This document shows, in pieces, positions 54,416-63,997 of a DNA stretch of 64,000 nucleotides (its first letter is position 1; each line of letters begins with the position of its first letter). Under the pieces are notes generated by a model. The model was not told the origin of the DNA. It made no database searches and saw only the letters and a program-made list of their open reading frames with translations. A program made the position numbers and the translations under genes. Origin of the DNA: Sphingobium psychrophilum (GTDB lineage: Bacteria > Pseudomonadota > Alphaproteobacteria > Sphingomonadales > Sphingomonadaceae); contig NZ_JABBFV010000017.1 of assembly GCF_012927105.1 (NCBI RefSeq), forward strand, positions 1 to 64,000. Reading direction: 5' to 3'.

Positions 54416-55027
54416 TCAGGGTTCGAAGCGGAAGCGATAGCTACCTTTTGAGCGTCGGATTGCCTTGGTGATGGCCTTGTTGTTGGCGTCGAGGTCGAAG
54501 CGTTCAGGGTGGAAAGACCGTCCGGCCCATCGGCGCACATCTTTATGTTCGTCATGGCGCGTATCGTGCCAAGCTTCGAGGAAGTCGAAATAGCCCGAAG
54601 GCCCTCCAACGTCTTCGGGCGGAGCGCGGCGGGATCCAGCGATACATCGCGGGTATTTGACGCCTGGTTCCTTGGTTTTGCGGGTTAGTTCGATGGCGTG
54701 CACCCAGCTGTCTCCGAAATCATATTCGTAGAAGATCATTATCGGCGCGGGGCCATAAGCGGCGAAATCGCACAGACGTACATCGCTCGCTTCAAAGGTC
54801 CGCCGATCGGACCAATCACCTTCATCGAACTCGGGTGCACCGTAGGTCAGGCCACCAATATCAAACTGATGAAGGTGGCTGTCGGTCCATTCGAATGAGG
54901 CCTGTATTACCTCATGGAGTTGAGCCAGGTTGAGGGTGCCAGGGAGCTCGAACCGGCGGCTGATGACAGGCTGGATATCGACAATATGGATATCGGCTTG
55001 GATGATGATGTCGTTGGGTTCGAACAT
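54416..55027 (-). CDS. Plasmid pRiA4b ORF-3-like family protein
   Basis: The 203-aa protein matches this mobile-DNA family through IHIVDIQPVISRRFELPGTLNLAQLHEVIQASFEWTDSHLHQF, YEYDFGDSWVHAIELTRK and CIAGSRRAPPEDVGGPSGYFDFLEA. The molecular function is unknown; related genes accompany IS elements and plasmids. The ATG at 55027 is used (MFEPND); an alternative start lies 16 codons upstream. It separates the broken cobT from an IS21 remnant. Confidence 0.8.
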   Translation of the reverse strand: MFEPNDIIIQADIHIVDIQPVISRRFELPGTLNLAQLHEVIQASFEWTDSHLHQFDIGGLTYGAPEFDEGDWSDRRTFEASDVRLCDFAAYGPAPIMIFYEYDFGDSWVHAIELTRKTKEPGVKYPRCIAGSRRAPPEDVGGPSGYFDFLEAWHDTRHDEHKDVRRWAGRSFHPERFDLDANNKAITKAIRRSKGSYRFRFEP

Positions 55028-55059
55028 GAGAATAGCATGACGCGATGCTGGCGCGACGG

Positions 55060-55240
55060 CAACTGTCGACGACAATTACCCTGCGACATAATCAGCGACA
55101 ATTACGGCATGAGCTCGGCGTTTTTGGCGGCGGTCCGGCGGCGATAGCTCCCGGCGTTGAACTCGAGAATGGTGGCATGATGGACGAGGCGGTCGACGGC
55201 GGCGATCGTCATGGCGGCGTTTGGAAAAATCTGCCCCATT
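55060..55240 (-). mobile_element. IS21-family remnant: istB tail and right end
   Basis: The minus strand reads GQIFPNAAMTIAAVDRLVHHATILEFNAGSYRRR, then a stop at about 55108, which is the C-terminus of the IS21 ATPase IstB. Beyond the stop, CCCTGCGACATAATCAGCGACA resembles IS21 terminal repeats (written here in two overlapping halves: CCCTGCGACATAAT and AATCAGCGACA). The element is truncated on the other side near 55240. Confidence 0.7.
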
Positions 55241-55408
55241 CAGTTAACGTTTCAGCGCCCGTTTGAGCCCACAGCGACCCTAATGATCACTCAGCGACCA
55301 ATTTTCGCCGTCGAGGTGTGTACCTCTTGGCATTCCGTCGGCAGCCGACCCAGCCTGTGTGAAAAGGCGATAATTATGGTATGATGCTCTGACGGTTTGG
55401 AGGGTCAT

Positions 55409-56134
55409 ATGGGTCGCTCCATTGCTGGTGCTGGTCGCAGCCAGACGACATTATTCCCACCGTGTGTAGATGACTGGATCGGGGAAGATAATCCGGTTCG
55501 CGTGGTCGATGCGTTTGTTGATGCGCTGGATCTTGGAGAGCCTGGCTTTGACGGCGTGGAGCCTGCGGCGACGGGGCGTCCATCCTATCATCCCTCGATG
55601 CTGCTCAAGCTCTACATTTACGGATATCTGAACCGGGTGCAGTCGAGCCGTCGCCTGGAACCTGAGGCCGATCGCAACGTCGAACTTATGTGGTTGGTTG
55701 GTCGGCTGGTGCCAGATCACAAGACGATCGCGGACTTCCGTCGTGACAATGGCGCTGCGATCCAAGGGGTTTGCAGCCGCTTCGTCCTTCTGTGCCGCCA
55801 GATGAGCCTTCTGGCCGGCGGGAGCGTCGCCATCGACGGCAGCAAGTTTAAGGCGGTGAACAACCGCGATCGCAGCTTCACCAAGGCCAAGCTGGAGCGC
55901 CGACTGCAGCAGATCGAGGAGAGCGTTACACGGTATCTCTCGCAGCTCGATACCGCCGACCGTCAGGAACCGACCGAGATACTGGCCGCCAAAACGGAAC
56001 GGCTCAAGGAGAAGGTCGCCAGGCTTGAGCAAGAGACGCGGTGGACTTGTAACGGTTGTATAATCGCATCCCTCCAGTCAAGCGTGGCTAGCATGGGAAG
56101 GCTGATCGCGTCGGGCAGTGCGTCGACACGTTAA
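55409..56134 (+). pseudogene. IS1182-family transposase, truncated
   Basis: From ATG 55409 (GGAGGG upstream) the frame gives the N-terminal half of an IS1182 transposase: TLFPPCVDDWIGEDNPVRVVDAFVDAL, GRPSYHPSMLLKLYIYGYLNRVQSSRRLE, LVPDHKTIADFRRDN and AIDGSKFKAVNNRDRS, the last carrying the first catalytic Asp. Similarity stops at about 56040 (LEQETR), and the last 30 residues are unrelated. A full protein would be about 460 aa, so it should be inactive. Confidence 0.85.
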
Positions 56135-56386
56135 TCAACCTTGTGCTTGTTTTTCTCAATGCGGCGTGTCGCGCGAGGGTGTTCGTATGCCGGGAGCAGG
56201 GTTGTCTTCGCGGTCGGCATAAAGCCGCCGCATGATGGGTCTCCGCAGGCAAGGTCTTCCTATGTTTTGTGCGCAGTCTTTAAAAAGCTGCAGCCGTTAA
56301 AGCGGAATGACCTGACCCACGTCCACGGCAGGGACGCCTCAATACGTCAGATGCTGACGCGCTGAGAAGTTAAGCTGGTGAATTGG

Positions 56387-57418
56387 TTATGCGGTGACGC
56401 CAGCCGATGTGTTGAATGCCTCTCCTGTTTTGAGCATCGTGTGCATGATGACTGCCAGTTTGCGGGCCACAGCGACCGCGGCACGCTTGAAGCCCAGCCG
56501 CTCGCGTAGCCTGAGGCCCCAGTCTTTGAGGCCGCTCTGGTTGCTAGCGCTGGTGCGCGTGAGAATGACCGTTGCCGCCTCGTATAAGAGGCCGCGCAGA
56601 TGGTTGTCGCCTCGCCGCGAGATGTGACCGTCATAATCCACTTCGCCTGATTGGTAACGCCGCGTGGTAAGCCCGAGCCAGGCGCCGACCGCGCGTGAAG
56701 TTTTGAAGTTTGCTGGGTCTTCGATCGCCGCAGCATAGGAGACGGCCGTGACCGCCCCGACTCCCGGGATCGTCATCAGCAGCTTGATTGCCTTGCTTTG
56801 CCGGGCTGCGGCGAGCAACTGACGATCAAGTTGAGCGGCGCGCTTGCGGATGTCGCGCCAGGCCTCCAGCAAAGGCAATATGATCTGTGCTAGGCCATCC
56901 CTGCTGTCCAGAAGCTCGCGGACATTCCCGTCGAATACACGGCCTGTACCCTTGGGAACGACGATGCCAAACGTCTTCATGACCCCGCGGATCTGATTGC
57001 TCAGCTGCGTTGAGATGGTAAGCAACAGGTTGCGGGCGCCCACCAGTGTGCGGGTCAACATGGCGTCGAACGACTTCACCCGGACCGCCTTGTAAAAGCC
57101 GGCTTCTGCCAGTTGGGCCAGACCGTCAGCATCATTGGCATCAGTCTTGTTGAGCGTCTCGTTCAATATTTTCTGCGCATGACGCGCTTCGATGCAGATC
57201 GCGGGAACTCCCGCCGCCGTTAATGCATGATAGAACCAGGTCGACAATGGACCTGTCTCAAATACCACCCGCTCCGCGTGCGGGGCGTGTTTGCGGACTA
57301 TCTGCGCCAGGATCTGGGGATCCGATGCGCACTTGCCGCGCCATATCCGATTTCCATCCTGACGAATGGAGATCGCGGTATCTTTTAGCGAAACGTCAAA
57401 GCCTATATACTGTTTCAT
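56387..57418 (-). CDS. IS110-family transposase, apparently complete
   Basis: This DEDD-type transposase is 343 aa from ATG 57418 (MKQYIGFDVSLKDTAISI). The N-terminal RuvC-like domain has FDVS, VVFETGPLSTW and KTDANDADGLAQL with the acidic residues. The C-terminal Transposase_20 region has LLMTIPGVGAVTAVSYAAAIEDPANFKTSRAVGAWLGLTTRRYQSG and the catalytic-type Ser in ISRRGDNHLRGLLYEAA. It may still be mobile. IS ends were not defined because IS110 elements lack strong terminal repeats. Confidence 0.9.
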   Translation of the reverse strand: MKQYIGFDVSLKDTAISIRQDGNRIWRGKCASDPQILAQIVRKHAPHAERVVFETGPLSTWFYHALTAAGVPAICIEARHAQKILNETLNKTDANDADGLAQLAEAGFYKAVRVKSFDAMLTRTLVGARNLLLTISTQLSNQIRGVMKTFGIVVPKGTGRVFDGNVRELLDSRDGLAQIILPLLEAWRDIRKRAAQLDRQLLAAARQSKAIKLLMTIPGVGAVTAVSYAAAIEDPANFKTSRAVGAWLGLTTRRYQSGEVDYDGHISRRGDNHLRGLLYEAATVILTRTSASNQSGLKDWGLRLRERLGFKRAAVAVARKLAVIMHTMLKTGEAFNTSAGVTA

Positions 57419-57576
57419 GGTTGCTCTCCGTGCGATGCTTGGGCCCGGTGCCAATCGTGAGCCCGTTTTTCCATCATATCGGGGGGCAACCACCCCTGTC
57501 AGCTATATCAAAAAGCTGATGCCTGGGACGAATCGCGCCGCGATTATCCCATGTTTTGTGCCGGTCACCTATCTCA

Positions 57577-58434
57577 TTAAGCCACCTTGGCTTCGAAGGC
57601 GAGCGGGCTGATGCCGCCCAGATATGAATGTCGGCGGCGGGTGTTGTAGAACCCGTTGATGTACTGGAAGATGGCAGCTTCCGCCCGGCGCCGTGTCGGC
57701 CAGCTCTGCCGCCAGATGAGTTCGGCCTTCAGGGATTTGAAGAACGTCTCGACGGAGGCATTGTCGTAGCAGTTACCCTTGCCGCTCATTGATGGACGCA
57801 GGCCATAGGCCTGCAGCTTTTTCTGATAGTCGTAAGAGCAATATTGGCTGCCGCGATCCGAATGGAAAAGGCAACCCTCGGGAGGCTGGCGCAGGCGCAC
57901 CGCCATATCCAGCGCCCTGATCGCCAGGTCTTTCTTCATCCTGTCGCTGACTGCCCAGCCCACGACGCGACGGCTATGTAGGTCCAGTATAACAGCGAGG
58001 TAGAGCCAGCCTTCGGATGTCCAGATATAGGTGATGTCGCCGGCCCATTTACGATTGGGCGCATCTGCGGCAAAATCGCCGTCCAGCCAGTTTGCCGCGA
58101 CACCCAAGCGATGGTGGCTATCAGTCGTAACCTTGTGCTTGCGCGTGCGGACTGGCTTGATCCCGTTGATCTTCATCAGCCGCCCGACCCGGCGCTCGCC
58201 CACATCGAGCCCCACCTCCTTCAACTCCATCGTCATGCGAGGACGGCCGTAGCTGCCAAGGCTCAGCCTGTACTGTTCCCGGATGTGGGCCAGCACTTTC
58301 ATATCCGTCCGCTCCCGCCTGCTGATCGGGCGCGAGCGCCAGGAACGATAGCCGCGTTCACTAACATCCATGACACGGCAGAGCAGTTCAACGGGCCACC
58401 GGTGTCGCCAGCTATGCACAAATGCGAACTTCAC
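57577..58434 (-). CDS. IS3-family transposase OrfB
   Basis: The 285-aa DDE integrase-like transposase starts at GTG 58434. It has the HTH_21 region (GSYGRPRMTMELKEVGLDVGERRVGRLMKINGI) and the rve catalytic core: the first D in WAGDITYI, the second in FHSDRGSQY, and the E in NASVETFFKSLKAE. OrfA is needed for full transposase by frameshifting, but only its last 11 codons remain upstream, so the element is probably dead. Confidence 0.9.
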   Translation of the reverse strand: MKFAFVHSWRHRWPVELLCRVMDVSERGYRSWRSRPISRRERTDMKVLAHIREQYRLSLGSYGRPRMTMELKEVGLDVGERRVGRLMKINGIKPVRTRKHKVTTDSHHRLGVAANWLDGDFAADAPNRKWAGDITYIWTSEGWLYLAVILDLHSRRVVGWAVSDRMKKDLAIRALDMAVRLRQPPEGCLFHSDRGSQYCSYDYQKKLQAYGLRPSMSGKGNCYDNASVETFFKSLKAELIWRQSWPTRRRAEAAIFQYINGFYNTRRRHSYLGGISPLAFEAKVA

Positions 58435-58466
58435 GGCCTTTGGCTCGCGAAGAACTGCGTGGCCTT
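58431..58466 (-). pseudogene. Tail of IS3 OrfA, truncated by an IS110-type fragment
   Basis: On the minus strand the frame reads KATQFFASQRP then stop, overlapping the OrfB start as GTGA, the normal IS3 orfA/orfB junction. Everything upstream has been replaced by the IS110-type sequence whose stop is at 58468. Confidence 0.6.
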
Positions 58467-58467
58467 C

Positions 58468-59169
58468 CTAAGAAACACTCATCTCAGGTTCGCTTGGTAC
58501 TTCCTGAAGGGAGAAGCCGAACGCCTTGGCGCGACGCTTGAGATTTCCGATGACGCGGCTGCGATAGCGTTCCTCATATTGGGTTGCGCCGAGATCATGA
58601 TACGCCATGCCGTGGCGCAAGCTGTTGTAGAATAGGACGGCGATTTTGCGTGCGGTTGCGGTGACCGCTTTCGCCTTCCCAGCGCGCGCCGACAGCCTTC
58701 GGTAAAAGGCGCCCAGTGCGGTGTCGCTGCGGCCAATCGTAGTTGCGGCCAAACGCAGGAGTGCTGCGGCCCGGCTCGAGGATCGTCGAGTTTTCGACGA
58801 CAGCAACTTACCGCCCGATATCTTGTTGCCCGGCGCCAGGCACAGCCAGGACGTAAAATGCTTCGAACTGGGCCATGCCGCAAGATCGGTGCCGCATTCG
58901 CCGACCAGCTTGAGCGCGAGCGATGGGCCGATTCCGTGGATCTGCGTCAGGTCCACGCCCAGCACGCGATAGAGCGCGGACCGGACCTCGAAGTCGGGCG
59001 TGTTTACTTGTCGCCTTTTGGTCCGGACTTTTGGAAGCTGGCGAACATCATATCCTTCGTCGATTTCGAGCGCCTTGAGCGCGACCTCAAGCTTTCGATC
59101 ACATTCGAGAACTTTGGTTTGGTAGAAGTCGAACAGGGCTAGGCGGCGTGGACAAATTCCGGGCGTCAA
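58468..59169 (-). pseudogene. IS110-family transposase, C-terminal part only
   Basis: The frame encodes the C-terminal two-thirds of an IS110 transposase: QIHGIGPSLALKLVGECGTDLAAWPSSKHFTSWLCLAPGNKISGGK, AAALLRLAATTIGRSDTALGAFYRRL and ATARKIAVLFYNSLRHGMAY. The RuvC-like N-terminal domain with the DEDD residues is missing. It differs clearly from the IS110 copy at 56387-57418 and is of another subtype. Confidence 0.8.
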
Positions 59170-59182
59170 TATTGGGTGAGCA

Positions 59183-59575
59183 TCAGAGACCCCAGATCGT
59201 GCCGCTGATGATGACGCTTAGAACGATATAGATAAAAAGAAGCAGTAGACCCGCGTAGAGGGTGCCTGTCAGCCAGAACCATCGTGGTGCAGCATCGCGC
59301 ATTTCTGATCGGCCATACGCGGACGGCATGCGGCCGGTTGCGAGGCCCACGTAGAGCAGCCATCCGACAATCTGCGGGATGAACAGAAACGCCGTGCCAC
59401 CTACCAGTGCGCGCCAGTCTTTCGATGTCGAGCCAATGACAAGCCAAGGGATTGCGGCAACGCCGCACATCCCCGCCATGAGCGCCAGCCGCTGCCTCGT
59501 TCTCCAACCCCACCAGATCATCACGAAGGTATCGCATTCCGGTCGAATGACCGCAACATCATGGATCGACGGCAT
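59183..59575 (-). CDS. Small membrane protein, hypothetical
   Basis: I do not recognise the family. The 130-aa sequence has three or four hydrophobic helices (LALMAGMCGVAAIPWLVIG, ALVGGTAFLFIPQIVGWLLYVGLA, FWLTGTLYAGLLLLFIYIVLSVIIS), so an inner-membrane location is likely. A shorter start at 59521 (MIWWGWRTRQRL) removes a polar N-terminal segment and may be the true one. It lies isolated among IS fragments, so it may be a remnant of the pre-insertion chromosome or IS cargo. Confidence 0.5.
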   Translation of the reverse strand: MPSIHDVAVIRPECDTFVMIWWGWRTRQRLALMAGMCGVAAIPWLVIGSTSKDWRALVGGTAFLFIPQIVGWLLYVGLATGRMPSAYGRSEMRDAAPRWFWLTGTLYAGLLLLFIYIVLSVIISGTIWGL

Positions 59576-59601
59576 GCCTCTATTGACGCCGCACGGAAGC
59601 G

Positions 59602-59938
59602 TTGATTCAAAGCTGCCTTTTGGAGGCAGGCTTGAGCCGGGGCGATCTCACCGAGGCGGAATGGCGCATTCTAAAGGATCTGCTGCCGATCGAGCGTAAG
59701 AACCGGGGCCGAGGCAGGCCACCGGAACAGAACCGTTCGATCATCAACGGCATACTGTGGCGACTGCGGTGCGGTGCGCCGTGGCGTGACGTGCCGCCCA
59801 AATACGGAAGCTGGAACACTATCTACCGCCGGTTCCGGCGATGGAGCGAAGCCGGGATCTGGGAGACCGTGGCGGTGATGTTGGCCGAGATCATGGCCGA
59901 CACCGGCCACTACAGCATCGACAGCACCACAGTCCGCC
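59602..59938 (+). pseudogene. IS5-family transposase fragment, N-terminal part, plus strand
   Basis: The frame reads LSRGDLTEAEWRILKDLLPIERKNRGRGRPPEQNRSIINGILWRLRCGAPWRDVPPKYGSWNTIYRRFRRWSEAGIWETV, then YSIDSTTVR with the first catalytic Asp. Similarity ends at about 59938, where sequence of another IS5 copy in the opposite direction begins. The start is a TTG at 59602 or an internal codon. Confidence 0.8.
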
Positions 59939-59939
59939 T

Positions 59940-60144
59940 GCCAGGGCAGAAAGTCGTTCGGCAGCATCCGACAACCACCGCCCATGCGGGCCAGATAGCG
60001 CAGCGCGTCGAGTACATCGCGCAGGTCGGTCTTCGGCTTGCGTCCACGCTTCGGCGTCGCCCGTAAGAAGGGCTGGATGAACTGCCATTCCTCATCCGTC
60101 AGATCCGTCCGGCAACGCTTCGCTCTCTTCTTAAATCCAGCCAT
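59940..60144 (-). pseudogene. IS5-family transposase fragment, N-terminal part, minus strand
   Basis: From ATG 60144 the frame reads KKRAKRCRTDLTDEEWQFIQPFLRATPKRGRKPKTDLRDVLDALRYLARMGGGCRMLPNDFLPWQ, the N-terminus of a different IS5 subgroup. It runs head-on into the plus-strand IS5 fragment at about 59938. Neither is complete, so one element has inserted into or recombined with the other. Confidence 0.8.
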
Positions 60145-60647
60145 CCGGCCCCGGCTCGCTCGGGTTCACATCGCAAGCTCGAATCAGAGCAGAGTCAAGG
60201 CCTCAACCCATTCCAAACGGTTTCTAAGCGATCTCAGTCTCTGGATGGTTACGGCGGCACGTTCGAGCTCAAGGTCCGTTCACGCGCCCATGTAGCGCAC
60301 GATGTGCTGCGGGGTGCAAAACGCAAGTTCATAGCGCTCGACGTGCCGCACTGCAGCTCACCAAGGGTCCACTACTTCGTCTCTGGTTGCCGCGTGCGCC
60401 GCCAAGGGCCGGGTGTACGAGCGCGAACTCGACGACCTTCTACGGAAAGATGGTGAAGTACCATCGTGGTGCCCTCAATCGCCGCCCGACAGGTGTATAG
60501 AATCTGCAACAGCAAATGGCCGATTTTTGACGCCTATCGAAAGAGGGGCGGCAAGATCGGCCCACTCACACAGTGGCAGCCACGCAGGACCGGCTGTCGC
60601 GCCATCGCGATCAGGTCGTTCTGGCAAAGTCTTGGGAGAATCAAAAT
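60145..60647. other. Intergenic region upstream of the second TonB receptor
   Basis: These 503 bp show no gene I can support. Short frames exist but look random. The receptor promoter must lie here; GGGAGAA at about 60634 is its ribosome-binding site. Confidence 0.5.
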
Positions 60648-63086
60648 ATGTCGACTTGTTTGCGCCTATTAGCGCTCACCACCACCGCCCTTGTCGCCGC
60701 TTCTCCAGCGTTCGCGCAAGATGCAACCGATCCTGTGAGCCCAGCCCCCCCCGTCGCATCACCTGCGGCGAACGCGGTCGAGGCGGGAAGCGACATTGTC
60801 GTGACGGCTCGCCGTCGCGAGGAGCGGTTGCAGGACGTGCCGGTGGCGGTATCTGCATTTTCCGGTGCCGCGTTGGAGCGCGCTAGCGTCCAGACGCTCG
60901 CTGATATTCGTACGATCACGCCGGGCCTGACCTTCAGCTCAGAAGGCGGAAAGGATAACACCGCGCTCACGCTGCGTGGTCTTGGACAGATCCCCACCGG
61001 CGAGGTAACGCCGAGTGTGGTGACCTATTTCGCCAACGTGCCGCTGCCTGCTATCGGTTCGAACATCCCGACTTACGACATCGGCACCATTCAGGTCCTT
61101 AAGGGTCCGCAGGGCACGCTGTTCGGCCGGAACACGCTCGGCGGTGCGGTCCTGATCGGGCCCGAGTCGCCGAATTTTGAGTTCGGCGGCTATATTTCGG
61201 GCACCTACGGCAACTATGACTATCGCGAGGTGCAGGGCGCACTCAACGTGCCCATCATCGACGATAAGGCGGCGCTCCGCGTCGCGGGACAGGTCCGCCG
61301 CCGGGATCCGCTGATCCGTTCGATCAATGGCGGTGACGGCTTCAACGACGTTCATCAGGACAGCTTCCGCGTGTCTTTGCTCCTGACGCCGACCGACTGG
61401 CTCAAGAGCACCACCGTCTATGACTACTTTAAGGCGGACGAAGCCGGCTCGGGTTACTACCTCCTGCGCCAGAACTTCAGCTTCACCGATTTGTTCGCAG
61501 CGCAGCTGGGGCCGGTCGCGGGCGGTATCGTAGGCGGTTCGCTCGACAGCCAGGTGGCCGGCTATCTGGCTCAGCAAAGAAACAACTTCTACGGTTCGTT
61601 CAGTGACAGCGCGGGCAACGGCTTTGCGCGCCGCAAGAGCCAGGGCATCAGCAACGATACCTCGGCAGAATTCGGCGCTTTCACAGTCCGCAACATCTTC
61701 GGCTATCGCACCAACAAGAGCGATCAGCTGGTCAACACTGCGGCGCTCGGTCCAACGACGCTGCCGGGCGTTATCTTCGGTAGCCCCACCGACGTGCCGT
61801 TCACGATTTTCCACGCGAGCGCGCTAATCCAGCGTCAGTACATCACGAACGAGTTACAGTTCCTGGGCAGCTGGGATAAGTTCAACTTCATCGCCGGAGG
61901 CTTCTACAACAACGACAAGCCTAACGGTGTATCCGGATCGACGTTCGACGCGTTCACGACACCGGGCACGCCTGCCTCTGTCGTGACCGCGCATGTCCGC
62001 AACAAGAACTATGCGCTGTTCGCTCAGGGCACCTACAAGCTTACCGATACATTGAGTGCGACCGCTGGTTTCCGGTACAGCTGGGACAAGGTCTCGGCGT
62101 GCGGTGGTGCAGTCCCCGGTGGCGTCTACGTGAGCGACTCAGACTGCCGCGCGGTCGCGGCCAGTGGGGCGCTCGACGGTGTGGGCGTGATCAACAACAA
62201 GGGTAAGGCGCCGAGCTGGACCCTGGGAGTCGATTGGAAGCCGAACTCCGACCTGCTCCTTTATGTCGTCAGCCGTCGCGGCTATCGCGGTGTGAACGTA
62301 AACACGCCGCTGTTCGAAACCCCGCTTACGACCGGCGGCACCGACCCGTCCTGCGGTTTCGGTAGCGGGCAATGCGTTGACCTCCGTCCCTTCCAGAAGA
62401 CGAAGGAAGAGAAGCTGACCGATATCGAGTTTGGTGAAAAGCTCGATTTCCGGGTCGCTGGTGCACGCGGCCGGATCAACACCGCGTTCTTCTACAGCAA
62501 GTACAAGGGCGCTCTGCAGTTCCTCAACGCGCAGACGATCGTCCCGGCGACCGCACCCGACAACCCCACCAACGCGTCGTTCGGCGTCAACGCCGCCGAT
62601 CTCACGATCTATGGCGCTGAGATCGAGGCTGCGGTGAGCCCCTCGCCCAACCTGACGATCTCGTTCAACGGGGCCTACACGCACGTGAAGGTCGACAAGG
62701 TGACCCTGCCGAACATTCCGGGTATCGCGTTCGACGAGGGCACCGTGAACAAGTACGCGCCGAGCTTCTCGGGCACCATGAGCGCCAGCTGGACGCTTCC
62801 GTTCAAGCCTGCGGACGGCAACCTCACTGTGAACGCCGACGTGTTCACGACTGCGGACTTCGGCGGTCAGTACGGAGAAAAGCTTCCCGGCTACGACCTC
62901 GTCAACGCGCGGGTCGACTGGAAGGGCATCGCAAGCAGCGGGCTTGACCTTGCCTTCTTCGTACGCAACCTCACCAAGGCACGTTATTTCGCAGCACCCG
63001 ACGTGTTGCTGCGAAGCTTCCCTGTGAACTCGGTGGCAGTTGGTGATCCGCGCACGTATGGCGTTTCTGCCAGTTACAGGTTCTGA
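60648..63086 (+). CDS. TonB-dependent outer-membrane receptor, substrate unknown
   Basis: It is a predicted outer-membrane barrel importing an unknown ligand. The 812-aa protein from ATG 60648 has a signal peptide (LRLLALTTTALVAASPAFAQ), a TonB box (SDIVVTARRREERLQDVPVAVSAF) and a plug domain (LADIRTITPGLTF, TIQVLKGPQGTLFGRNTLGGAVLI). The long barrel ends GVSASYRF with terminal Phe. There is no STN domain, so it does not signal through FecR. Sphingomonads carry many such receptors, and none of the neighbours identifies the ligand. Codon use, with more AAC/GAC, looks a little unlike the flanking IS debris. Confidence 0.92.
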   Translation: MSTCLRLLALTTTALVAASPAFAQDATDPVSPAPPVASPAANAVEAGSDIVVTARRREERLQDVPVAVSAFSGAALERASVQTLADIRTITPGLTFSSEGGKDNTALTLRGLGQIPTGEVTPSVVTYFANVPLPAIGSNIPTYDIGTIQVLKGPQGTLFGRNTLGGAVLIGPESPNFEFGGYISGTYGNYDYREVQGALNVPIIDDKAALRVAGQVRRRDPLIRSINGGDGFNDVHQDSFRVSLLLTPTDWLKSTTVYDYFKADEAGSGYYLLRQNFSFTDLFAAQLGPVAGGIVGGSLDSQVAGYLAQQRNNFYGSFSDSAGNGFARRKSQGISNDTSAEFGAFTVRNIFGYRTNKSDQLVNTAALGPTTLPGVIFGSPTDVPFTIFHASALIQRQYITNELQFLGSWDKFNFIAGGFYNNDKPNGVSGSTFDAFTTPGTPASVVTAHVRNKNYALFAQGTYKLTDTLSATAGFRYSWDKVSACGGAVPGGVYVSDSDCRAVAASGALDGVGVINNKGKAPSWTLGVDWKPNSDLLLYVVSRRGYRGVNVNTPLFETPLTTGGTDPSCGFGSGQCVDLRPFQKTKEEKLTDIEFGEKLDFRVAGARGRINTAFFYSKYKGALQFLNAQTIVPATAPDNPTNASFGVNAADLTIYGAEIEAAVSPSPNLTISFNGAYTHVKVDKVTLPNIPGIAFDEGTVNKYAPSFSGTMSASWTLPFKPADGNLTVNADVFTTADFGGQYGEKLPGYDLVNARVDWKGIASSGLDLAFFVRNLTKARYFAAPDVLLRSFPVNSVAVGDPRTYGVSASYRF

Positions 63087-63109
63087 TCACCAGCAGCATC
63101 TCTAACCAG

Positions 63110-63146
63110 GTGCCAGGGGAGCTGCGGCTACCCTGGCACGATTTTT
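63110..63146 (+). terminator. Intrinsic terminator after the second TonB receptor
   Basis: A 9-bp stem (GTGCCAGGG at 63110-63118 and CCCTGGCAC at 63131-63139) is followed by GATTTTT. It lies 24 bp past the receptor stop. Confidence 0.8.
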
Positions 63147-63319
63147 AGGGGACGCTGTATATCCTGCCAGGCACCGTGAAGTGTTGCGCTACCATACCGT
63201 CGAGCAGGACCGCTCAACAGTCTGGAGCTTCCCCGGGTTAGAGTAGCAGTCTCTGCAGGTGCTTGGCCGGTTGTAGTACCAACGCGCGCTGAGGCTGACT
63301 CACGCTGCGGACTCCGATT

Positions 63320-63640
63320 TCAATGACATCTGGACGTCGCGAAAATCCGAAATCGCATACGAGGACCTGGAGCATATCGGGCGTCTCTACGACATCGAGC
63401 GCGAGATCGCGGGCCAACCTGCCGATATCCGCCAGCCGGTCCGCCAGGAGCTGAGCCGACCCAAGCAGGAGGCTCTCCATACCTGGGCGAAGCGACTCAC
63501 CCGCATCTCGGCCAAAGGGGGGCTTGGCGCAGGCCTTCGTTACGCCCTGGGCCGCTGGCACGCTTTCAACCTGTTTCTCGACGATGGGCGTCGTCGACAA
63601 CAACGCCGCCTAGCGGGAAGTCAGGCCCATATGCCTGGGC
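63320..63640 (+). pseudogene. IS66-family TnpC remnant, C-terminal region
   Basis: The plus strand reads EDLEHIGRLYDIEREIAGQPADIRQPVRQELSRPKQEALHTWAKRLTRIS and LGAGLRYALGRWHAFNLFLDDGR, matching the conserved C-terminal part of IS66 transposases. A frame change near DDGR then points to VDNNAA, the usual continuation. Both ends are degraded and no start exists. Confidence 0.7.
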
Positions 63641-63691
63641 TGTGGATCGGCGTGGAAAAAGGGGTCTGACTCAAATTCCGTGCACTTCGTA

Positions 63692-63997
63692 TCATGCTGG
63701 CGCCATGACCCTTGCCTTGAGCAGGTCGATTTTAGCGCGCCCGAACATCTGGCGTTTGATCGCCTTGAGGCGGTTTATTTTTCCCTCGACCTGACCACTG
63801 GACCATGGCGTGGCGATTGCGGCGGCGATGGCGTCCTTGTCCGCCTCGACGCCGGCGGCGAAGGCGGCGAGCTTAGTGTCTGCCGCCATGGCGATCCATG
63901 GATCGAGCCGCGCTTCGTCCTTCGAGCGCATCATGGCATGGAAGCGATCGAGGGCCTCACGTGCGGTGATCAGCGCGGGTACGGCCTTTTCGATCAC
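63692..63997 (-). pseudogene. ISL3-family transposase, C-terminal part, cut by the window edge
   Basis: The frame reads LDRFHAMMRSKDEARLDPWIAMAADTKLAAFAAGVEADKDAIAAAIATPWSSGQVEGKINRLKAIKRQMFGRAKIDLLKARVM. This is the C-terminal DDE region of ISL3 transposases, with the catalytic Glu in SSGQVEGKINRLK. The protein continues past the right edge, so whether it is complete cannot be judged. Confidence 0.82.
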
